DNA from: Merdicola sp905200315
GTDB lineage: Bacteria > Bacillota > Clostridia > TANB77 > CAG-508
DNA length: 20,282 nt
Direction: 5' to 3'
Assembly: GCA_902461935.1 (NCBI GenBank)
Contig: CABPZP010000020.1
Location: 1 to 20,282, forward strand
The notes below the pieces were generated by a model. The model was not told where the DNA came from, did no database searches, and saw nothing but the letters and a program-made list of their open reading frames with translations. The position numbers were made by a program, and so were the translations under genes. This document shows positions 16,244 to 20,282 of this stretch, one piece after another (position 1 is the stretch's first letter; the number at the start of each line of letters is the position of its first letter).

Positions 16244-16947
16244 CGTTAATACTATTTATGCTAAATATATAGTTAAAGATGAAGTTGGAGAACTTCCAAT
16301 ATACTATGTAGGAGGAAGCCAAACCTTACCGCCACCATTAGAAGGAAAAGAAGAAGAAAAAATGTTGAAATTATTAGATGAAGGAGACGATGAAGCACGA
16401 AAAGTATTAGTAGAAAGAAATTTAAGATTAGTAGTATACATAGCAAAAAAATTTGAAAACACAGGTGTTGGATTAGAAGATTTAATATCTATAGGAACAA
16501 TAGGGTTAATGAAAGGCGTAAATACATTTAAATTAGATAAAAAAATAAAACTTGCAACATATGCCTCAAGATGCATAGAAAATGAAATACTAATGTTTTT
16601 AAGAAGAAGCAATAAAATAAAAGGTGAAGTTTCTATAGATGAACCACTAAACCAAGACGGAGATGGAAACGAATTATTATTATCAGATATATTAGGAACA
16701 GACTCAGATATAACCTCAAGAAACATAGAAGATGAAGTAGACAAAAAGTTATTAAGAGAATCTATAAGAAAACTAAATAATAGAGAAAAAAACATAATGG
16801 AATTAAGATTTGGCTTTATAACAGGAGACGAAAAAACACAAAAAGAAGTAGCCGATATGTTACGGAATATCACAAAGTTATATATCCAGATTAGAAAAAA
16901 AGATAATAAAGAAGATGAAAAAAGATATATTAAGCAAAACTAGTTGA
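16215..16947 (+). CDS. sigE: Sigma-E (pro-SigE), with apparent +1 frameshift at 16863
   Basis: SigE is the early mother-cell sporulation sigma factor, made as an inactive precursor. ATG 16215 follows GGAGGT by ten bases. The N-terminal pro-peptide precedes IYYVGGSQTLPPPL. Region 2 is intact (NLRLVVYIAKKFENTG, DLISIGTIGL, LATYASRCIENEILMFLRR). Region 4 breaks in its helix-turn-helix: after TQKEVADML (residue 216) the frame as read gives RNITKLYIQ and stops at 16943. Skipping C16863 restores GISQSYISRLEKK and a natural basic end, stopping at 16947 (243 aa). The SigG helix in this same window (TQMEVAEEIGISQAQVSRIEK) confirms which frame is ancestral. As read, promoter -35 recognition should be lost unless recoding or a sequence error is involved. 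Confidence 0.93.
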
Positions 16948-16971
16948 AAAAAATAACATAAGTAGTATAAT
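16944..16971 (+). promoter_or_regulatory. Promoter for the first cassette gene
   Basis: TTGAAA (16944-16949) and TATAAT (16966-16971) are 16 bases apart. The -35 box overlaps the stop codon of the restored sigE frame (16945-16947). The start of the downstream gene is about 58 bases away. Confidence 0.6.
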
Positions 16972-17028
16972 ATAAGCATATTAGAATCTGTTGTCCTATT
17001 TTAAAATTTTATGATAGGAGGAATGAGT

Positions 17029-17616
17029 ATGAAAATGAAAAATTTTAGTGAATTGGAAAAAACAAAAACGCGGATGCAATTAAGAGAATATGTAAGAGAA
17101 GTTGCTAACTTTTATGCTAATACTAATAATGGTATAAACAAAGAATACATAACAAATTACTACAAAATAACAGATAGCTGTTATTATAAAATACTAGAAT
17201 GTGCAGTAATTTGGAATGTAGTAAATGAAGCAACAGTAAACAGAATGGAAGAAAAAACATGCTATAATGCACAGTTACATTCAGGAAGCTTCCGGCAAAC
17301 AGAAGAGAAATATGCAAAATTAAGGGAAAGAAGAAAAGCATATAAAGAATTTCCATTTACCAAAAAAGAAGCAAAAGAAATTACTAACCTTTTTATTGAA
17401 GAAAAAATTTCGAAAGAAAAATTAGCAGAAAAATATTGCACAACAAAACCAAAAATTGATAAAGCAATATATGTAGCAATTGCAGAAAATTGGATTAAAG
17501 ACGATCAATATATGAAGATAAAAGAAAGTAGTCTTAAAATTGATTCGTCAGAAAAAACTTTGAAATTTTTTAATCAGTTAGATAATCTAAGAGCCTCAAC
17601 TAAGGAGAGTAGCTAA
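17029..17616 (+). CDS. Unrecognised protein with duplicated HTH-like unit, 195 aa
   Basis: I do not recognise this family. ATG 17029 lies seven bases after AGGAGG; earlier in-frame ATGs at 17011 and 17023 are before or too near that site. The soluble, basic product contains two similar segments: residues 36-66 (INKEYITNYYKITDSCYYKI...) and 127-158 (ISKEKLAEKYCTTKPKIDKA...). Both read as helix-turn-helix-like (I-x-KE-x(4-5)-Y-x-x-T) and suggest an ancient internal duplication and nucleic-acid binding; that function is inference. The middle is Arg/Lys-rich. It uses CGG twice (residues 15 and 89), a codon absent from intact housekeeping genes here. It has its own promoter and a hairpin over its stop codon. 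Confidence 0.8.
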   Translation: MKMKNFSELEKTKTRMQLREYVREVANFYANTNNGINKEYITNYYKITDSCYYKILECAVIWNVVNEATVNRMEEKTCYNAQLHSGSFRQTEEKYAKLRERRKAYKEFPFTKKEAKEITNLFIEEKISKEKLAEKYCTTKPKIDKAIYVAIAENWIKDDQYMKIKESSLKIDSSEKTLKFFNQLDNLRASTKESS

Positions 17617-17626
17617 TAGCTACTCT
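17606..17626 (+). terminator. Hairpin over the stop codon of the 195-aa gene
   Basis: AGAGTAGC (17606-17613) pairs with GCTACTCT (17619-17626) around TAATA, which includes the TAA stop. The T-rich stretch only arrives at about 17637 (GTATTTTT), so termination may be partial. Confidence 0.55.
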
Positions 17627-17697
17627 TCTGGTACTGTATTTTTAGAGGTTAATATATTTATGATAATCCATTGAAAAGAATATTTTTTAAAGTTATG

Positions 17698-17727
17698 TTG
17701 ACTAGATTAAAAGAAATATGCTATAAT
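17698..17727 (+). promoter_or_regulatory. Promoter for the 69-aa cassette gene
   Basis: TTGACT (17698-17703) and TATAAT (17722-17727) are 18 bases apart, with an extended -10 TGC just before TATAAT. The gene starts 40 bases downstream. Confidence 0.7.
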
Positions 17728-17767
17728 AAAAAAGTCACAGTTGTGAAAACAAAAAAGGGGGTAGCCA

Positions 17768-17977
17768 ATGGATACTTTCAAAAAGTTAGAAACTGAACAT
17801 CAGAATGTTATTAAGGCAAGATTAAATGGCGAAAAATTAAATTTTTCAAATTTAAGAAAAGCTGCAAAAGAGCATTCTGAAGTAACAGGTGCCAAAATTA
17901 ATTATAATGGTACCGATTTAGAATTATGGCGGAGTACTTGCCAGTATTTCCGTGAGATTCTGTTCAGAAGCAAATAG
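17768..17977 (+). CDS. Unrecognised small protein, 69 aa (paralogue of 18720-18947)
   Basis: ATG 17768 follows AAAAAGGGGG by about eight bases. The product is basic and mostly helical by composition. Residues 15-39 (IKARLNGEKLNFSNLRKAAKE) align with the second small cassette protein at 18720: both have RL-x(6)-F-x-NLR-x(3)-KE. The end LELWRSTCQYFREILFRSK is more GC-rich, with TGG CGG AGT and CGT codons. I know no family with this motif. It is monocistronic: it has an extended -10 promoter before it, and its TAG stop lies inside a perfect 26-base palindrome acting as terminator. Confidence 0.7.
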   Translation: MDTFKKLETEHQNVIKARLNGEKLNFSNLRKAAKEHSEVTGAKINYNGTDLELWRSTCQYFREILFRSK

Positions 17978-17997
17978 CCACCAATTGGTGGCTATTT
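17972..17997 (+). terminator. Palindromic terminator over the stop of the 69-aa gene
   Basis: AAATAGCCACCAA (17972-17984) and TTGGTGGCTATTT (17985-17997) form a perfect palindrome that includes the TAG stop (17975-17977). ACTTTTCCC follows, a weak T tract. Confidence 0.7.
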
Positions 17998-18023
17998 ACT
18001 TTTCCCTAATTTTATGCTTTAAT
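17995..18023 (+). promoter_or_regulatory. Candidate promoter for the 217-aa cassette gene
   Basis: TTTACT (17995-18000) and TTTAAT (18018-18023) are 17 bases apart, with TGC directly before the -10 as in the promoter at 17698. It starts at the edge of the preceding terminator. The match is weak. Confidence 0.35.
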
Positions 18024-18046
18024 ATAAAACTATAGGAGGACAAAAA

Positions 18047-18700
18047 ATGATAGAAAAAGATATAAATATAGATACAATAAAAGAATATTTAAATGCAGAT
18101 CCAAGTTTGTTATCAGACTTAGATAATATATATGAATATAGAAAGCTGAGAATTGAACAAACATATTATGGTCATTTAGCAAGTGAATATGATCACGAAG
18201 ACATTATGAAACAAAGTAAAATTGTAAGAAATGCAGGATATATGCAAAGAATGACCTGGGGTACAAATGTTGAAAAGTGCGAAAGTAGAAGAAGAAAGGC
18301 ACATAATACAGCATTAACATCTTTTAATAGTATTTTAAGAACAGGAAAATTAAAAGAATTACCACAAATATACGAAGGAAAAACTTTAACAAATGAAGAG
18401 ATTAAAAACTACTTAAGAGCTGAAAGAAGAGAAGAAATAACTGACTCAATGTTTGAATTACTATATATAATAGAAAATGGCATTATAGAAAAAGAAATTA
18501 CAAATGAAAATAAAGGTTTGCAAGATTTGAAATATAAAATGAATCAAGATAATAGAACTTTTGGTATATATAAAACTATATTAAAAGATGAAAGTGATGA
18601 AAAGGATGGAGGAATTGAATTTGATTTTTCTGGAGTAGAAAATGATAAAGAAATAAGATTTGATTTCTCAGCTTTAGATAATAATGAAGAAAATAATTAA
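18047..18700 (+). CDS. Unrecognised 217-aa protein with duplicated FDFS tail motif
   Basis: I do not recognise this family. ATG 18047 follows ATAGGAGGA. The product is soluble with no membrane span. The first part is acidic to mixed (IEKDINIDTIKEYLNADPSL). The middle is Arg/Lys-rich (ESRRRKAHNTALTSFNSIL, about 85-105). The C-terminus is acidic, with a short motif repeated at 13-residue spacing: I-x-FDFS-x-(V/L)-(E/D)-N at 190-199 and 203-212. Such a tandem acidic-aromatic tail looks like a docking peptide for a partner, which is inference. The next small gene starts 19 bases later behind TTGGAGTGA and is probably cotranscribed. Confidence 0.78.
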   Translation: MIEKDINIDTIKEYLNADPSLLSDLDNIYEYRKLRIEQTYYGHLASEYDHEDIMKQSKIVRNAGYMQRMTWGTNVEKCESRRRKAHNTALTSFNSILRTGKLKELPQIYEGKTLTNEEIKNYLRAERREEITDSMFELLYIIENGIIEKEITNENKGLQDLKYKMNQDNRTFGIYKTILKDESDEKDGGIEFDFSGVENDKEIRFDFSALDNNEENN

Positions 18701-18719
18701 ATAGTGTTGGAGTGAGTTT

Positions 18720-18947
18720 ATGGAAGAAAAGGTAACAATAGAAAACGTTTTAAAAGAATACGAAAAATATTTATTAAGTAGATTAATTGATAAAGAATAC
18801 GATTTTAATAATTTAAGAGATATTGTAAAAGAATTTAATAAGCATGATGATATTTTTAATTATGATGATGAACAATCAAATTATGAAGTAGCAAATAATA
18901 TAAAACAATATATTGATGAAAAAATTAGAGGTAAAAAAATACAATAG
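18720..18947 (+). CDS. Unrecognised small acidic protein, 75 aa (paralogue of 17768-17977)
   Basis: ATG 18720 follows TTGGAGTGA. The product begins MEEKVTIENVLKEYEKYLLS and shares RL-x(6)-F-x-NLR-x(3)-KE (SRLIDKEYDFNNLRDIVKEF) with the 69-aa protein upstream, although this one is acidic and that one basic. The opposite charge of two related small proteins may be meaningful, for example in partner binding, but this is speculation. It is predicted helical and soluble. It forms a pair with the 217-aa gene. sigG begins 58 bases after its stop, beyond a candidate forespore promoter. Confidence 0.72.
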   Translation: MEEKVTIENVLKEYEKYLLSRLIDKEYDFNNLRDIVKEFNKHDDIFNYDDEQSNYEVANNIKQYIDEKIRGKKIQ

Positions 18948-18975
18948 AATAAATTAACCTTTTTTGGAAATAATA
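18947..18975 (+). promoter_or_regulatory. Candidate sigma-F promoter of sigG
   Basis: GGAAATAATA (18966-18975) fits the sigma-F/G -10 pattern GGnnAnAnTA. GAATA (18947-18951) fits a -35 with 14 bases between, one short of usual. sigG transcription by SigF in the forespore is established for Bacillus; the assignment here is by pattern only. Confidence 0.4.
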
Positions 18976-19005
18976 TAAAAAATATTTCTAAAGGAGGTTT
19001 TTTAT

Positions 19006-19779
19006 TTGATAACAAAGGTAGAAATAAGTGGAGTTAATACTTCAAAGTTGCCTGTACTATCAAATGAGGAAAAAAATATACTTTTAAGAAAAATAAAAGA
19101 TGGAGATACAAATGCAAGAGAAAAATTTGTAAATGGTAATCTTAGGTTAATATTAAGCGTAATAAAAAGATTTAAAAACAGAGGAGAAAACGTAGACGAT
19201 TTATTTCAAATTGGATGCATTGGTTTAATAAAGGCAATAGATAACTTTGATTTAAGTCAAAACGTACAATTCAGTACGTACGCAGTACCTATGATAATTG
19301 GGGAGATTAGAAGATATTTAAGAGACAATAATTCAATAAGAGTAAGTAGATCTATAAGAGACTTAGCGTATAAAGCTTTAGCTATTAAAGAAAAAATATT
19401 AAGAGAAGAGAACAGAGAAGCAACAGTAGAAGAAATAGCTAAACAACTAAATGTAGAAAAAGAAGCTGTAGCAATGAGTTTTGATGCAATACAAGATCCA
19501 GTATCACTACAAGAACCAGCATTTAATGATGGAACAGACAATGTATATATATTAGATCAAGTAAAAGATACTAAAAACACAGATGAACTATGGGCAGAAA
19601 ACATAACAGTTGCCGAAGCAATGAAAAAATTAAATGACAAAGAAAAAAGTATAATAAATAAAAGATTTTTTGAAGGAAGAACACAAATGGAAGTTGCAGA
19701 AGAAATAGGAATTTCTCAAGCACAAGTATCAAGAATAGAAAAAAATGCTATAGATAGAATAAAAAGATTATATAAATAG
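19006..19779 (+). CDS. sigG: Sigma-G, late forespore sigma factor
   Basis: SigG drives late forespore genes after engulfment. TTG 19006 follows a near-perfect AAAGGAGG site eight bases upstream. The product is 257 aa, close to Bacillus SigG. The diagnostic start VEISGVNTSKLPVL is present. Region 2 shows NGNLRLILSVIKRF, DDLFQIGCIGLIKAIDNFDL and FSTYAVPMIIGEIRRYLRD. Region 4 shows RFFEGRTQMEVAEEIGISQ followed by AQVSRIEK, a full helix-turn-helix. The gene is intact, unlike sigE. Its separation from sigE by four unrecognised genes is unusual, since the two are adjacent in Bacillus. Confidence 0.97.
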   Translation: MITKVEISGVNTSKLPVLSNEEKNILLRKIKDGDTNAREKFVNGNLRLILSVIKRFKNRGENVDDLFQIGCIGLIKAIDNFDLSQNVQFSTYAVPMIIGEIRRYLRDNNSIRVSRSIRDLAYKALAIKEKILREENREATVEEIAKQLNVEKEAVAMSFDAIQDPVSLQEPAFNDGTDNVYILDQVKDTKNTDELWAENITVAEAMKKLNDKEKSIINKRFFEGRTQMEVAEEIGISQAQVSRIEKNAIDRIKRLYK

Positions 19780-19793
19780 TTTTAGTATAAAAT

Positions 19794-19830
19794 AAAAAAC
19801 ACCAAAATATAATAAAAAGAGGTGTTTTTT
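19794..19830 (+). terminator. Hairpin after sigG that also holds the ylmC binding site
   Basis: AAAAAACACC (19794-19803) pairs with GGTGTTTTTT (19821-19830) around a 17-base loop. It looks like the sigG terminator. The ylmC ribosome binding site AGAGGTG (19818-19824) overlaps the loop and the 3' arm, so the hairpin would also hide it. Confidence 0.6.
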
Positions 19831-19833
19831 ATT

Positions 19834-20068
19834 ATGAAAGAAAAGGGATTAGATTTTAAACATAAAGAAGTTATAAATATAAACGATGCAAAAAGGCTTC
19901 GGGTATGTACAAGATGTATGTGCAGATTTAAATAGTGGAGCAATAACATCAATTATAGTACCAGGAAGTAATAAAATAATAAACTTATTTACTAATTCAA
20001 ATGATATAATAATTCCATGGGAAAAGGTAAAATGCATAGGAGATGAAATAATTTTAGTAGAAATATAA
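19834..20068 (+). pseudogene. ylmC: YlmC/YmxH-family sporulation protein, frameshifted at 19900 as read
   Basis: YlmC/YmxH proteins are short PRC-barrel-like sporulation-associated proteins; in Bacillus ylmC lies just after sigG, as here. ATG 19834 follows AGAGGTG. The frame as read gives MKEKGLDFKHKEVININDAK then RLRVCTRC and stops at 19935. Skipping C19900 continues instead with LGYVQDVCADLNSGAITSII, then IIIPWEKVKCIGDEIILVEI, ending at 20068: 77 aa, the family length, with the family pattern (K-x-LG-x-V-D...G-I-x-x-II-P...IPW-x-x-V-x-IG-x-x-IILV). 'Pseudogene' describes only the literal sequence; programmed recoding or a sequence error could make it functional. A downstream ATG (19886) would lack the N-terminal strand. 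Confidence 0.8.
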
Positions 20069-20086
20069 AAAATGTCGAAAAAAGTA

Positions 20087-20115
20087 TTGACATTGAATCG
20101 CAAACATGCTATTAT
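20087..20115 (+). promoter_or_regulatory. Strong sigma-A promoter near the right end
   Basis: TTGACA (20087-20092) and TATTAT (20110-20115) are 17 bases apart, with TGC making an extended -10. No gene starts in the 165 bases that follow. It drives either a small RNA or the leader of a gene beyond the window. Confidence 0.7.
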
Positions 20116-20119
20116 ATGA

Positions 20120-20227
20120 AAGTACCTTGTAGCAAACAAAAAAACAAATTGTTTTATAGGGAATTAGTAATAGAAAATATGCAAATGAAATAAGAAATGC
20201 AAGAAATTACTAATTTTTATTTTGTCA
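20120..20227 (+). ncRNA. Possible small RNA or untranslated leader
   Basis: This is untranslated sequence after the 20087 promoter. It contains a small hairpin AAAACAA/TTGTTTT (about 20139-20154). A longer-range pair AATTAGTAAT (20162-20171) with ATTACTAATT (20206-20215) is followed by TTTATTTTGTC, a terminator-like end. No open frame with a binding site is seen. It could equally be the 5' leader of the next gene. Confidence 0.3.
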
Positions 20228-20269
20228 AAAATACAAATAAAAAATATTAAAATATTTTTTAAAAAAGTA

Positions 20270-20275
20270 TTGACA
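20270..20275 (+). promoter_or_regulatory. -35 box of a second promoter, truncated by the window end
   Basis: The 15-mer AAAAAAGTATTGACA at 20261-20275 repeats exactly the one at 20078-20092. Its -10 would fall outside the window. It is probably the promoter of the next gene. Confidence 0.4.
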
Positions 20276-20282
20276 AAGAGTT

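Noticed and set aside
16304..16873. A 189-codon open frame on the minus strand inside sigE.
   Set aside because: It is a shadow of sigE codons, rich in Ser/Asn/Phe, with no start signal.
17041..17940. The three in-frame CGG codons of the cassette genes as further +1 shift points.
   Set aside because: Skipping the C meets a stop within a few codons in the 195-aa gene, and in the 69-aa gene it runs through the terminator palindrome. The unshifted frames are coherent, so these look like ordinary CGG codons.
19886..20068. A separate 60-codon gene starting at ATG 19886.
   Set aside because: It has no ribosome binding site of its own, and it lacks the N-terminal part of the YlmC fold that is present in the preceding frame. 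It is the second half of a frameshifted gene.
1..20282. CRISPR arrays, insertion sequences, integrases or attachment sites.
   Set aside because: None is visible: I found no spaced identical repeats beyond the short ones listed, no transposase or integrase motifs, and no direct repeats flanking the sigE-sigG cassette.

Overview
The window is strongly AT-rich and reads as a chromosomal segment of a low-GC, spore-forming Firmicute of clostridial type. The evidence is the gene order murA-ftsQ(divIB)-ylxW-ylxX-sbp-ftsA-ftsZ-spoIIGA-sigE-(insert)-sigG-ylmC, a lineage-specific division/sporulation arrangement known from Bacillus and Clostridia. AGGAGG-type ribosome binding sites are strong, TTG starts are frequent, and arginine is mostly AGA.

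Layout. The 3' end of a CAU-anticodon tRNA (1-53) and a terminator come first. A minus-strand 48-residue gene and a plus-strand 44-residue membrane peptide gene follow, read from divergent promoters. Next is a three-gene run: addB (recombinational repair nuclease/helicase subunit), pgeF (YfiH/laccase-domain purine nucleoside phosphorylase) and an S66 LD-carboxypeptidase. Then come topB (topoisomerase III), a convergent 46-residue Cys-rich minus-strand gene, and the division block. MurA makes peptidoglycan precursor, FtsQ/DivIB belongs to the divisome, YlxW, YlxX and Sbp are small membrane proteins of the locus, and FtsA and FtsZ form the Z ring. A 19-bp-stem terminator closes ftsZ. SpoIIGA (protease) and pro-SigE follow as a mother-cell sporulation pair, and SigG with a YlmC/YmxH-like protein lies at the right end. 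A promoter and a possible small RNA or leader occupy the last 200 bases.

The most notable observation is that two sporulation genes, sigE and ylmC, each carry one apparent extra base. In both cases it is a C lying between a Leu codon and a Gly (GGN) codon, so the frame as read contains an in-frame CGG and the conserved remainder continues in the +1 frame. On my reading, CGG appears in frame nowhere else in the window except three times in an unrecognised gene cassette inserted between sigE and sigG. This could be coincident mutation or assembly error, or +1 recoding at a rare CGG codon. The sequence alone cannot decide.

The sigE-sigG interval, normally short in relatives, holds four unrecognised genes (17029-18947). 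One has a duplicated HTH-like unit, two are distant paralogues sharing an RL...F-NLR...KE motif, and one has a duplicated FDFS tail motif. Other signals are four exactly 11-bp-phased TTACAA repeats next to the ftsA promoter and a structured leader before spoIIGA.
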